NCBI GenBank assembly: GCA_018268595.1
Contig: JAFDWH010000018.1
Coordinates: 1 to 64,000 of the forward strand
Length of the DNA stretch: 64,000 nt
Reading direction: 5' to 3'
Source of the DNA: Actinomycetota bacterium
GTDB lineage: Bacteria; Actinomycetota; Thermoleophilia; Solirubrobacterales; Solirubrobacteraceae
The notes beneath the pieces were generated by a model, which made no database searches, was not told where the DNA came from, and was given only the letters and a program-made list of their open reading frames with translations. Below, one piece after another: positions 10,706 to 18,512 of the stretch; within the stretch, counting starts at the first letter, position 1; every line of letters starts with the position of its first letter. The position numbers were made by a program, and so were the translations under genes.

Positions 10706-11038
10706 GTGCGGAACTTCCTCGCGGAGGTCCCCGCCCTGCAGTCGCTGAGACTTGTCGTCGGGCTGGAGCTGCGCGGACGCGGGGACGTGCAGCTCTACCG
10801 CGTCGAGCTGCCGGGGCCGCAGATCTCGAAGGACATCGCGTCGGACGCGAAGGTGCGCCTGACCGTCTCCCGCTCGCACTTCAACGAGCTGGCCGTCGAC
10901 GGCAGAATCAAGCACTGGCGCGCCGCGTTCGAGCACGGCGACGCGAAGGTCACCGGGATCGAGCAGATCATCAGACTGATCGCGAACGTCGTCGAGAAGC
11001 AGGACGAGCGCGCCCGCACGCGCAAGGCGCGCGGCTGA
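10706..11038 (+). CDS. Small protein, possibly SCP2-like
   Basis: Protein of 110 aa with alternating strands followed by helices (VQLYRVELPGPQ, KVRLTVSRSHFNELA, GIEQIIRLIANVVEKQ), a layout reminiscent of sterol-carrier-like small folds; I cannot name a family with confidence. The GTG at 10706 is the first standard start after an in-frame stop at 10652, but the sequence reads sensibly back to about 10676 (SDTRALIEQG), so a CTG start at 10664 or 10691 is possible. It lies 51 bp behind the acyl-CoA dehydrogenase on the same strand and may be co-transcribed. Confidence 0.6.
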   Translation: MRNFLAEVPALQSLRLVVGLELRGRGDVQLYRVELPGPQISKDIASDAKVRLTVSRSHFNELAVDGRIKHWRAAFEHGDAKVTGIEQIIRLIANVVEKQDERARTRKARG

Positions 11039-11066
11039 CGCGCCGCGCGCCTCGCGCTCAGCGTCG

Positions 11067-11264
11067 TCAGTCGCCGCGGTCGGCCGCGGGGTCGCTGGGC
11101 ACGTCGCTGTGCTGGTCGGTGTCGCCGAGCGGCGTGCCGTCGTCGGCCGGTGCCGCGGGGGGGCGGTCCGCACTCGGGCTTTCGTCGCCGCCTCTGGCGC
11201 CCGGCTCCCGCTCGGTGTCTTCGGCCGCCTCTGATGTGTCGCGATCGTGTGGGTCGTGGTTCAT
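11067..11264 (-). CDS. Small acidic, disordered protein
   Basis: Predicted protein of 65 aa, rich in Asp, Glu, Pro and Ser with no hydrophobic core (MNHDPHDRDTSEAAEDTERE onward), so probably unstructured. Two things support it as a gene: it keeps a coherent composition to the stop, and a -10-like TAGCGT (11272-11277, minus strand) ends exactly 7 nt before this ATG, the spacing seen at other first genes here. A start 10 codons further upstream is open but would place the -10 inside the gene. No function can be proposed. Confidence 0.5.
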   Translation of the reverse strand: MNHDPHDRDTSEAAEDTEREPGARGGDESPSADRPPAAPADDGTPLGDTDQHSDVPSDPAADRGD

Positions 11265-11313
11265 GGAGGCGACGCTACCCTCAGGAGCACCCACCGACTC
11301 GCCCGCGTGGATG

Positions 11314-11727
11314 CTAGCCCGCGGCTCTCGCCGCGCTCGCCAGCCGCTCCGCTTCGTCGCGCTCGCGCCCGCGGCGGTGGAAGAAGGCGCCGAAGCATCC
11401 GGCGAGCGACGTGACGACGGTGACCGCGTACAGCTCCATCACGACGTCGAGCACCCGGCCGCCGTCGGTGATCGGGTTCTGGATCGAGGAGGAGACGGTC
11501 AGCAGCTGCGTCGAGGTCCAGAACAGCGCGCTGCCGTACGTTCTGACCTGCGTCTGCGGCGCATGACGCTCCAGCAGCAGCGCGAGCAGCGCGCAGACGA
11601 GGTTCACGAGCACGGACAGCAGCGCGATCGCGAGGACGCGGTCGCGCAGGTGGCGGTGCGTCGGCGTGCGCGCCCGCGCGACGTCGTAGACCTCGCGCAG
11701 CAGGGCGCCGAGCAGGCGATGAGGCAT
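11314..11727 (-). CDS. Two-helix channel-like membrane protein with altered selectivity filter
   Basis: Integral membrane protein of 137 aa with two hydrophobic helices (about residues 31-52 and 90-114) and a re-entrant pore-like segment between them (YGSALFWTSTQLLTVSSSIQNP, about 64-85). Layout and the W-T-x-x-x-L-TV pattern resemble the pore module of Ion_trans_2 potassium channels, but the TVGYG filter is replaced by TVSSS. It may be a divergent ion channel or a non-conducting relative. The C-terminus is short and charged. No ligand-binding domain is attached, and neighbours give no clue. Confidence 0.6.
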   Translation of the reverse strand: MPHRLLGALLREVYDVARARTPTHRHLRDRVLAIALLSVLVNLVCALLALLLERHAPQTQVRTYGSALFWTSTQLLTVSSSIQNPITDGGRVLDVVMELYAVTVVTSLAGCFGAFFHRRGRERDEAERLASAARAAG

Positions 11728-11780
11728 GGCGCAAGTCTTGTGGGCGCGGCGGTCGGATCGCGCGGCGCTACCCTGCCCGC

Positions 11781-12803
11781 ATGGACGGCGGCGAGCGACC
11801 CGCCGGGCTGCGGATGCCAGCGGAGTGGGAGCCGCATGAGCGCACGCTGATCGCGTGGCCCGCGCGCGAGGAGGCGTGGCGCGGGACGACGATCGAGGCG
11901 GCGCGGGAGGTGCATGCGCAGGTCGTCGCCGCGGTCGCGGCGTTCGAGCCGGTCACGCTCGTGGCCGACCCGGCGCACGTCGACGACGCGCGCCGGCGCG
12001 TGACGGGCGAGAACGTCGAGGTCACGATGCTGCCGCTCGACGACTCGTGGTTGCGCGACTCGGGCCCGCTGATCGTCGCCGGGCCGGACGGCCGGCGCCA
12101 CGGCGTCGACTTCCGCTTCAACGCCTGGGGCGAGGCGTTCGCGCCCTACGAGCGCGACGCCGCCGTCGCCGAGCGCCTGCTGGAGCAGCTCGAGATCGAG
12201 CGCTTCCCGTCGCCGATGGTGCTGGAGGGCGGCTCGATCGCGGTCGACGGCGCGGGCGCGCTCGTCACGACCGAGCAGTGCCTGCTGAACCCGAACCGCA
12301 ACCCGCTGCTGAACCGCAAGGACATCGAGGCGGAGCTGCGCCTGCAGCTCGGCGCGGAGCGGATCGTGTGGCTCGAGCGCGGCCTCGTCGAGGACGCCGA
12401 CACCGACGGCCACGTCGACAACGTGTGCGCCTTCCTCGCGCCCGGCCGCGCGCTGCTGCAGACGACGCCGACCGCCGACGACCCGAACGCGGAGAGCGCG
12501 GAGGAGAGCGCGCGGCGGCTCGCGGCCGCCGGCGTCGCCGTCGAGCGCTTCGAGCTGCTGCCGCGCACGACGCGCACCGACGGCAGCGTCGTCGCGATCC
12601 CCTACACGAACTTCTACCTCTGCAACGGCGCGGCGATCGTGCCGCTCGGCGAACAGGACGCGGACATGGACGCCGACGCGCTCCGGCGTCTCGGCGCGCT
12701 GCTGCCCGGCCGCGAGGTCGTCGGCGTGCCGGGGAGAGTGCTCGCGCTCGGCGGCGGGGGCGTGCACTGCATCACGCTGCAGGTTCCCGCCGCGGCGGCC
12801 TGA
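11781..12803 (+). CDS. aguA: Agmatine deiminase
   Basis: Guanidino-group-modifying enzyme of 340 aa that hydrolyses agmatine to N-carbamoylputrescine and ammonia. It shows the family start MPAEWEPHERTLIAWP, the middle GGSIAVDG and FNAWGEAF segments, LVEDADTDGHVDNVCAF, and the nucleophile Cys330 in GGGGVHCITLQVP. The ATG is 6 nt after a -10-like TACCCT (11769-11774). The next enzyme of the route, aguB, lies 3 kb downstream beyond the divergent MarR and MFS genes, so the two together give the agmatine-to-putrescine branch of polyamine synthesis. Confidence 0.95.
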   Translation: MDGGERPAGLRMPAEWEPHERTLIAWPAREEAWRGTTIEAAREVHAQVVAAVAAFEPVTLVADPAHVDDARRRVTGENVEVTMLPLDDSWLRDSGPLIVAGPDGRRHGVDFRFNAWGEAFAPYERDAAVAERLLEQLEIERFPSPMVLEGGSIAVDGAGALVTTEQCLLNPNRNPLLNRKDIEAELRLQLGAERIVWLERGLVEDADTDGHVDNVCAFLAPGRALLQTTPTADDPNAESAEESARRLAAAGVAVERFELLPRTTRTDGSVVAIPYTNFYLCNGAAIVPLGEQDADMDADALRRLGALLPGREVVGVPGRVLALGGGGVHCITLQVPAAAA

Positions 12804-12806
12804 CGA

Positions 12807-13238
12807 TCAGCAGGGCCCGGGCCCGGCCTTGTCGAGCGCGCGCGCGAGCAGGTCGCGCAGCGTGGCGCGCTCGTCGGGGTCGAGCGCGGCGAGCACCTCC
12901 GCCTCGACGGCCTCCTGCGCCTGCTCGGCGCGGTCGAGCGCGCGGCGGCCCTTGGCGGTGACGTGGACGAGGTGCCGGCGACGGTCGAGCGGGTCGCGGC
13001 GGCGCTCGGCGTACTCGGCCGCCTCCAGCTCGTTCAGCAAGAGCACGAGATTGTTGGCGTCGACGCAGAGCGCCTCGCCGAGCGCCTGCTGCGGCGCGCC
13101 GTCGTGGTCGTTGATGAACGACAGCGCGACATACCAGCGCGGGCGCATGCCGAGCTGGTCCTCGCTGCTGCGCCGGTAGACGACCTTCGCGAGGCGGGTG
13201 AGCAGGACCATCGCTCCCGGTGCATGGACGGTGCCCAT
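12807..13238 (-). CDS. MarR-family transcriptional regulator
   Basis: Winged-helix repressor of 143 aa. The recognition region GEALCVDANNLVLLLNELEAAEYAERR and the wing RRRDPLDRRRHLVHVTAKGRRAL (read as landmarks DRRRHLVHVT) are standard for MarR. It is divergent from an MFS exporter, the usual arrangement for a drug-responsive MarR that represses itself and the pump. A -10-like TAGAAT (13249-13254, minus strand) ends 10 nt before the ATG, and an inverted repeat at 13267-13291 covers the -35 region. The 3' end lies 3 bp from the end of convergent aguA. Confidence 0.9.
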   Translation of the reverse strand: MGTVHAPGAMVLLTRLAKVVYRRSSEDQLGMRPRWYVALSFINDHDGAPQQALGEALCVDANNLVLLLNELEAAEYAERRRDPLDRRRHLVHVTAKGRRALDRAEQAQEAVEAEVLAALDPDERATLRDLLARALDKAGPGPC

Positions 13239-13266
13239 TGCCCGACTGATTCTAGCACGGTGAGAG

Positions 13267-13291
13267 GATCATCATAAGCGTGGCGATGATC
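13267..13291. promoter_or_regulatory. Putative MarR operator between divergent marR and MFS genes
   Basis: GATCATC and GATGATC, 11 nt apart, form a perfect 7-bp inverted repeat. It falls on the -35 regions of both divergent promoters: the -10-like elements are TAGAAT at 13249-13254 (minus) for the regulator and TACAGT at 13297-13302 (plus), 8 nt before the transporter ATG. A MarR dimer bound here would block both. Confidence 0.65.
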
Positions 13292-13310
13292 TTTGCTACA
13301 GTGACCATCG

Positions 13311-14780
13311 ATGAAGGTCCTGGCATCAGCGACGCACGCCTCCCGCCGCGCCTGGATCGCTCTCGCGGTCGTCTGCCTGGGTCAGTTCATGGTCGTGCTG
13401 GACCAGACGATCGTGAACGTCGCGCTTGACGAGATCCAGCGCGACCTGCACTTCAGCCAGGCCGCGCTGACGTGGGTCGTCAACGCCTACCTCGTCACGT
13501 TCGGCAGCTTCATGCTCGTCGCGGGGCGCGTCGGCGACCTCGTCGGCCGCCGCCGCGTGTTCCTGTTCGGCGTCGCCCTCTTCACGCTCGCCTCGATCGC
13601 CTGCGGCTTCGCCGACAGCCAGGGGCTGCTGATCGCCGCGCGCTTCGTGCAGGGGATCGGCGGCGCGGTCGCGTTCTCGGTGACGATCGCGCTGATCGTC
13701 AGCGAGTTCCCGGACGCGGCCGACCGCGCGAAGGCGATGAGCGTCTACATGTTCGTCGCCGTCGGCGGCGGCTCGGTCGGGCTGCTGCTCGGCGGGCTGA
13801 TCGCGCAGTCGGTCGACTGGCACTGGATCTTCTTCATCAACGTGCCGATCGGCGCGGCGACGCTGCTGCTCGGGCGCGCGTGCATCGACGAGCGCGAGAC
13901 GATCGGGCTCGACGGCGGCGTCGACTGGCTCGGCGCGGGGCTCGTGACCGTCGCGCTGATGCTCGCCGTCTACGCGATCGTCGGCACGGAGCAGCACGGC
14001 TGGGGCTCGCCCCAGACGCTCGGCTGGGGCGGCGCCGCGCTCGCCCTGCTGGTCGGCTTCTTCGCGCTGGAGGCGCGGATCGCGCAGCCGATCCTGCCGT
14101 TGCAGTTGTTCCGCGTGCGTGGCCTGGCCGTCGCGGCAGCCGTGCGGGCGTTCGTCTTCACCGGCATGTTCGCCGTCTTCTTCTTCGGTGCCCTCTACAT
14201 GGAGCAGATCCGCGGCCTCAGCCCGCTCGGGACCGGCGTCGCGTTCCTGCCGATGACGCTCACGGTCGCCGCGCTGTCGCTCGGCCCGGTCGCGCGGCTG
14301 ATCCAGCGCTTCGGGCCGCGGCCGGTGCTGATCGTCGGCGTCTGCACGCTGATCGCCGGCCTCGTGCTGTTCGCGACGGCGTCCGCCGACGTGCCGTACG
14401 CGCCGCTGCTGCTGGTCGCGTTCGTCGTGATGGGGCTCGGCGGCGGCTCGTCGTTCGTGCCGCTCCTGACGATCGCGATGGCCGACGTGCCCCCGCGCGA
14501 CGCGGGCATCGCCTCCGGGATCATGAACGTCGCGATGCAGCTCGGCGCGGCGCTCGGGCTCGCGCTGCTGGGCGCGCTCGCGGCGCACCGCACGACGGCG
14601 CGGCTCGCCGACGGCGCCTCGCACGTCGCCGCGCAGCTGAGCGGCTACCACCTCGCGTTCGCGCTCGGCGCCGGCGCGACGGTCGTGGGGCTGCTGCTGT
14701 CGCTGTTCGTGCTGCGCTCGCCGAGACCGCAGGCCGCGCCGGTCGAGGCCGAGGTCGAGGCCGAGCTGCAGCTCGCCTGA
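13311..14780 (+). CDS. MFS drug/solute exporter, DHA2 (EmrB/QacA-like) type
   Basis: Inner-membrane proton antiporter of 489 aa, with about 14 hydrophobic helices as in the DHA2 family. Family landmarks are LDQTIVNVALDEIQRDL in helix 1, GRVGDLVGRRRVFLFG in the loop between helices 2 and 3 (motif A), and RFVQGIGGAVAFS. It is under the divergent MarR gene, which argues for export of a toxic or aromatic compound; its position between aguA and aguB leaves polyamine or agmatine export as another idea. The ATG is 8 nt after TACAGT, with no ribosome binding site. Confidence 0.9.
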   Translation: MKVLASATHASRRAWIALAVVCLGQFMVVLDQTIVNVALDEIQRDLHFSQAALTWVVNAYLVTFGSFMLVAGRVGDLVGRRRVFLFGVALFTLASIACGFADSQGLLIAARFVQGIGGAVAFSVTIALIVSEFPDAADRAKAMSVYMFVAVGGGSVGLLLGGLIAQSVDWHWIFFINVPIGAATLLLGRACIDERETIGLDGGVDWLGAGLVTVALMLAVYAIVGTEQHGWGSPQTLGWGGAALALLVGFFALEARIAQPILPLQLFRVRGLAVAAAVRAFVFTGMFAVFFFGALYMEQIRGLSPLGTGVAFLPMTLTVAALSLGPVARLIQRFGPRPVLIVGVCTLIAGLVLFATASADVPYAPLLLVAFVVMGLGGGSSFVPLLTIAMADVPPRDAGIASGIMNVAMQLGAALGLALLGALAAHRTTARLADGASHVAAQLSGYHLAFALGAGATVVGLLLSLFVLRSPRPQAAPVEAEVEAELQLA

Positions 14781-14811
14781 GCCGACGGCCGCGCGACCTA
14801 CACTCGCTCGC

Positions 14812-15780
14812 GTGAGCGCGATCGAGCTGATCGAGGCGACGGGCTCGCCGCCCGACTCGCCCGCGCGCGTCGCGGAGCCGCAGCGCGGCAGCTTCCGCGT
14901 CGGCGCCGTGCAGCACCGCTGGCACGAGGACCCGGTCGCGCACGAAGCCGCGCTCGCCGACGCGATCCGCATCGCTGCCGAGCGGGGCGCGCGACTCGTG
15001 TGCCTGCAGGAGCTGACGCTCTCGCCGTACTTCGCGGTCGACGCCGCGCCGACGCCCGAGGCGCTGGCGCGCGCGGAGGCGATCCCCGACGGCCCGACGA
15101 CCGCGTTCGCGCGGCGGATGGCGGCGGAGACCGGCGCACACGTGCACGCGTCGCTGTACGAGCGCGCCGACGACGGTCCGAGCGACCCACGCGGCTTCAA
15201 CACGGCGATCTGCGTCGCGCCGGACGGGACGCTCGTCGCGCGCACGCGCAAGCTGCACATCCCCGTCACGGCCGGGTATCACGAGGACCGCTGGTTCCGG
15301 CCCGGCCCGGCGGGCAGCGACGCCTTCCCGGTCGTCGGGCTGGGGGAGGCGCAGCTCGCCTTCCCGACCTGCTGGGACCAGTGGTTCCCTGAGCTCGCGC
15401 GCGCGTACGCGCTGGCCGGCGCCGACGTGATCGTCTATCCGACCGCGATCGGCTCCGAGCCCGACCATCCGGGCTTCGACACGAAGCCGCTGTGGGAGCG
15501 CGTGATCGTCGCGAACGGGATCGCGAACGGGACGTTCATGGTGGCGGTGAACCGCATCGGGACGGAGGCGCGGGCCGACGGCGGGCCACCGCTGACGTTC
15601 TACGGGTCGAGCTTCGTCAGCGACCCCTACGGCCGCATCCTCGTGCAGGCGCCGCGCGACCGCCCGGCCGTCCTCGTCGCCGACCTCGATCTCGACCAGC
15701 GGCGCGACTGGCTCGACCTGTTCCCGTTCCTGAGAACGCGGCGGCCGGACGCGTATCTGCCGCTCGCGCATCCTGGGTAG
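14812..15780 (+). CDS. aguB: N-carbamoylputrescine amidohydrolase (nitrilase superfamily)
   Basis: Carbon-nitrogen hydrolase of 322 aa. The catalytic triad is Glu67 (LQELTLSPYF), Lys147 (RTRKLHIP) and Cys187 (PTCWDQWFPE); the CWDQWFPE surrounding is typical of AguB rather than of nitrilases or beta-ureidopropionases. It converts N-carbamoylputrescine to putrescine, CO2 and ammonia, completing the step begun by aguA. The GTG start has a -10-like TACACT (14799-14804) 7 nt upstream and no ribosome binding site. The N-terminal 25 residues extend beyond the usual family start, so a slightly later start is not excluded. Confidence 0.93.
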   Translation: MSAIELIEATGSPPDSPARVAEPQRGSFRVGAVQHRWHEDPVAHEAALADAIRIAAERGARLVCLQELTLSPYFAVDAAPTPEALARAEAIPDGPTTAFARRMAAETGAHVHASLYERADDGPSDPRGFNTAICVAPDGTLVARTRKLHIPVTAGYHEDRWFRPGPAGSDAFPVVGLGEAQLAFPTCWDQWFPELARAYALAGADVIVYPTAIGSEPDHPGFDTKPLWERVIVANGIANGTFMVAVNRIGTEARADGGPPLTFYGSSFVSDPYGRILVQAPRDRPAVLVADLDLDQRRDWLDLFPFLRTRRPDAYLPLAHPG

Positions 15781-15812
15781 AACGGCACTACACCGTTCAG
15801 AGGAGGAACGCG

Positions 15813-16088
15813 ATGAGCATCGTGGTGCGCTTCACGCCGGCGTCGCTGACGCAGGAGCAGTACGACGAGTCCGTACGGCGGCTGCGCGAGCAGGGGCTGT
15901 TTCCGCCGGATGGGATGGACTACCACATCTGCTTCGGCGAGGAGGGACGCCTCCGCGTCAGCGAGATCTGGGACTCCCGCGAGCAGTGGCAGGCGTTCGG
16001 CGAGCAGCTCATGCCCGTGCTCGCCGACGTCGGGATCGAGGCCGGGGAGCCCGACGTGTTCGAGGTCCACAACCTCGTCAGACGCTGA
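15813..16088 (+). CDS. Small dimeric alpha/beta-barrel-like protein
   Basis: Protein of 91 aa (MSIVVRFTPASLTQEQYDESVRRL onward; landmarks VSEIWDSREQW and VFEVHNLV) with the strand-helix-strand pattern of the ABM/dimeric alpha-beta barrel superfamily, which includes small monooxygenases and many proteins of unknown role. The ATG has one of the strongest ribosome binding sites in the window (AGAGGAGGA, 5 nt spacing), so it may be well expressed. It lies 32 bp behind aguB. No catalytic residue can be assigned. Confidence 0.75.
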   Translation: MSIVVRFTPASLTQEQYDESVRRLREQGLFPPDGMDYHICFGEEGRLRVSEIWDSREQWQAFGEQLMPVLADVGIEAGEPDVFEVHNLVRR

Positions 16089-16094
16089 CGCGCC

Positions 16095-16123
16095 GGCCGC
16101 CTCGACCCGTCGCCGAGGCGGCC
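16095..16123. terminator. Bidirectional hairpin between convergent genes
   Basis: Perfect 10-bp stem GGCCGCCTCG / CGAGGCGGCC with a 9-nt loop, between the small barrel protein and the ferredoxin gene. No clear U tract on either side. Confidence 0.7.
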
Positions 16124-16133
16124 GTGTGCTGCG

Positions 16134-16379
16134 TCAGGACGAGAGGACGGCGCCCTCGTCGTACAGCTTCACGACGCGCACCGTCCCGGCCGGCGCGGCG
16201 TCGATGCAGAGGCCGCAGAGGACGCACTCGTCGAGGTTGCCCTCGTTGATCGAGAGCGTGCCGCCCTCGCCGCCGGTCGCGTAGATGTCGACCGGGCAGA
16301 CCTCCGTCAGCTTCGCCGCCAGGGCGGGATCGGAGGCGACGGCGGGATCGACGTCGACGTCGATGAACGTGCCGGGCAT
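16134..16379 (-). CDS. 4Fe-4S ferredoxin, last gene of the malyl-CoA lyase operon
   Basis: Small electron carrier of 81 aa. Cluster ligands appear to be C-P near residue 29 (EVCPVDIY) plus the CxxCxxC in ECVLCGLC at about 52-58. Where a second cluster would continue, cysteines are replaced (IDAAPAG), so it most likely holds a single 4Fe-4S cluster, like FixX-type ferredoxin-like proteins. The ATG overlaps the stop of the CoA-binding subunit gene (TGATG), so it is translationally coupled to it. An electron carrier in an operon of CoA ligase and lyase genes is unexpected; its partner is not visible here. Confidence 0.8.
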   Translation of the reverse strand: MPGTFIDVDVDPAVASDPALAAKLTEVCPVDIYATGGEGGTLSINEGNLDECVLCGLCIDAAPAGTVRVVKLYDEGAVLSS

Positions 16380-17302
16380 CAGACGGCGCTCCTCTCGGCG
16401 ATTCTGCTCTTGACGATGTCGGGGATCTGCGAGATCTCCTCGGCGACGACGATCCCGGCCTCGGCGAGGCGGGCGATCTTCTCGGCGGCCGTGTCGGCCT
16501 TGCCCTCGACGATCGTGCCGGCGTGGCCGAAGCTCATGCCCGGCATCTCGTCCATGAAGCGGCCGGCCATAAAGGCGACGATCGGCAGGCGCGAGTCGTT
16601 CTCCGTCACCCACTTCGCCAGCTCGGCCTCCATGCGGCCGCCCGGCTCGGTGTAGATGACGATCGCCTCGGTCTGCTCGTCGGCCTCGAACAGCGGCATC
16701 AGCTCCGCGTAGGAGGAGCCGATGATCGCGTCGCCGCCGATCGACACCGCGGTCGACTGACCGAGCCCCGCCGCCGTCAGCGTGGAGGACATCTCGGTCG
16801 TCATGCCGCCCGAGCGGGAGATGACGCCGACGGAGCCGGGCGTGTACGCCTTCGCGGCGTCCTTCGCCGGGCCGCCGATGCCGCCCATCTTGATCACGTC
16901 GGGGACGATGATCCCGAGGCAGTTCGGGCCGATGATGCGGGCGTCGTGCTGCTTGGCGAACTCGACCATCTGCGCGACGTCGCGGCGCGGGATGCGCTCG
17001 GTCACGATCACGACCAGCTTGATGCCGTTCGCGATCGCCTCCAGCACCGCGTCCTTCGTGAAGGCGGGGGGGACCGTCACGACCGAGCCGTCGATCGGCC
17101 CGCCGTGGTGCTCGACCGCCTGCGCGACCGTGTCGAAGACCGGCACGCCGTGGACATCACGCCCGAGCCGGCCCGGCGTCACGCCGCCGACGATCTGCGC
17201 GCCGGCGCCGTAGTCGAGGCACTCGCGGGTCAAGTTCACGGCCTCGCGGCCGGTGATCCCCTGGACGATGAAAGTGGTCGTCTCGTCGATCAGGATGCTC
17301 AT
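16379..17302 (-). CDS. CoA ligase alpha subunit, SucD/MtkB-like
   Basis: CoA-binding subunit of 307 aa of the succinate/malate-CoA ligase family. Family points are VQGITGREA near residue 14, IGPNCLGI for CoA, GVISRSGGMTTE, and the phosphohistidine in FGHAGTI (His260). It pairs with the ATP-grasp subunit encoded immediately upstream, whose stop overlaps this ATG by 4 nt (ATGA). Next to malyl-CoA lyase, the pair most likely interconverts malate and malyl-CoA (MtkAB activity) instead of acting in the citric acid cycle; succinate remains possible. The sequence is somewhat divergent from typical SucD. Confidence 0.85.
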   Translation of the reverse strand: MSILIDETTTFIVQGITGREAVNLTRECLDYGAGAQIVGGVTPGRLGRDVHGVPVFDTVAQAVEHHGGPIDGSVVTVPPAFTKDAVLEAIANGIKLVVIVTERIPRRDVAQMVEFAKQHDARIIGPNCLGIIVPDVIKMGGIGGPAKDAAKAYTPGSVGVISRSGGMTTEMSSTLTAAGLGQSTAVSIGGDAIIGSSYAELMPLFEADEQTEAIVIYTEPGGRMEAELAKWVTENDSRLPIVAFMAGRFMDEMPGMSFGHAGTIVEGKADTAAEKIARLAEAGIVVAEEISQIPDIVKSRIAERSAV

Positions 17303-18510
17303 GCCGCCACTCCCTGGATCTTCTCGACCGCGCGACGCGCGGCCTCGTGCATGGACACCGAGCGGTCGCAGTACTCGACCCCGTACTTCTTCAAGATCTT
17401 GAAGCCCTCGTCCTCCCACGCGCCCGGGATGCGGAAGATCGCGATCTTCTCGGCCGGGTCGTATCCGAGCTCCAGGCACGCCTTGATGACGCCGCGCGCG
17501 ACGATGTCCACGCGCGTGTTGGAGACGATCGACATCATCACCGCGATCTTCTCGACGCCCGGCTTCTGCAAGACGAGCTTCGCCAGGCCGCACGCCTTCG
17601 CGACCGACGGGTTCCCGCCGATCTCGCAGTAGTTCGCCGGCTTGCCGCCGTGCGCGCGGACCGCGTCGAACAGCGTCAGCGAGCCGCCGCCGGCGCCGAT
17701 CACGAGCCCGAGGTTGCCGTCGAACTCGGTCACGTTGCCTGCCACGCCGCGGTGGTCCTGCGCGTCGACCTCCTCGCCGGCGAGCTCGAACGGCGTCGCC
17801 TCGCGCGCCTGGCGCGTCTCCTCGTCGCCGACGCCCAAAGCCTTCAGCAGGGTCTGCTGGCGGCCGCGCGCCTCGTTCTCCATGTCCATGTGCGCGTCGA
17901 CGGCGACGAATCTGCCGTCCTCGAGCAGCGCGAGCGGGTTGATCTCCGCGAGCGTCATGTCGTGTCTGACGAACAGGCGAGCGAGGCGGGCGAGGATCGG
18001 AGTAGCGCGAGTCAGGGCGGAGCCCGTGACACCGATTGAGGCGATCACCTGCTTCGCCTCGTAGTCCGACACCTCCGTCAGGTTCGAGAAGTGGCCGCGC
18101 CCGACTCTGTCGGGGTGGGTCTCGGCGACCTCCTCGATGTCGATCCCGCCCATGTCGGAGAACAGCATCACCGGCTGCTTGCGGATGCCGTCCCACACGA
18201 CGCCGGCGTAGAACTCCTGCTTGACGGCGACCTTGGAGTCGACCAGCACGCCGCGCGGCATGTGCCCGTTGATCTCCAGCCCCAGCACGAACTCGGCCTC
18301 GCGCGCCGCCTCCTCGGGCGTGTCGGCGAATCTCACGCCGCCGGCCTTCATGCGCCCGCCGGTGAGGACCTGCGACTTGATCACGACGGGCGCCGCGATC
18401 TCCTCGGCGATTCTGCGCGCCTCCTCCGGCGTTCTCGCGAAGCCGTGGGCGCTGACCGGGATGCCCGCCGCCTTGACGATCTGGCGGGACTCGTACTCGA
18501 AGAAGCGCAT
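17299..18510 (-). CDS. CoA ligase beta subunit, SucC/MtkA-like (ATP-grasp)
   Basis: ATP-grasp subunit of 403 aa that makes the acyl-phosphate for the CoA ligase reaction. It begins FFEYESRQIVKAAGIPVSAHG, has VIKSQVLTGGRMKAGGVRFA, LAEINPLALLEDGRFVAVDAHMD (landmark AEINPLALL) and a C-terminal ligase domain ending in NYCEIGGNPS and VSNTRVDIVARG. The fold matches SucC, but the glycine loop is GAGGGSLTLFDAV and the chain is divergent, fitting a malate- or other dicarboxylate-specific enzyme. The ATG starts 2 nt after the malyl-CoA lyase stop; the next gene overlaps by 4 nt. Confidence 0.85.
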   Translation of the reverse strand: MRFFEYESRQIVKAAGIPVSAHGFARTPEEARRIAEEIAAPVVIKSQVLTGGRMKAGGVRFADTPEEAAREAEFVLGLEINGHMPRGVLVDSKVAVKQEFYAGVVWDGIRKQPVMLFSDMGGIDIEEVAETHPDRVGRGHFSNLTEVSDYEAKQVIASIGVTGSALTRATPILARLARLFVRHDMTLAEINPLALLEDGRFVAVDAHMDMENEARGRQQTLLKALGVGDEETRQAREATPFELAGEEVDAQDHRGVAGNVTEFDGNLGLVIGAGGGSLTLFDAVRAHGGKPANYCEIGGNPSVAKACGLAKLVLQKPGVEKIAVMMSIVSNTRVDIVARGVIKACLELGYDPAEKIAIFRIPGAWEDEGFKILKKYGVEYCDRSVSMHEAARRAVEKIQGVAA

Positions 18511-18512
18511 GC

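Noticed and set aside
16380-16613. N-terminal extension of the ferredoxin frame
   Set aside because: The extension is the shadow of the CoA-binding subunit gene. The true ATG at 16379 overlaps that gene's stop, and the protein from there has the full ferredoxin core.
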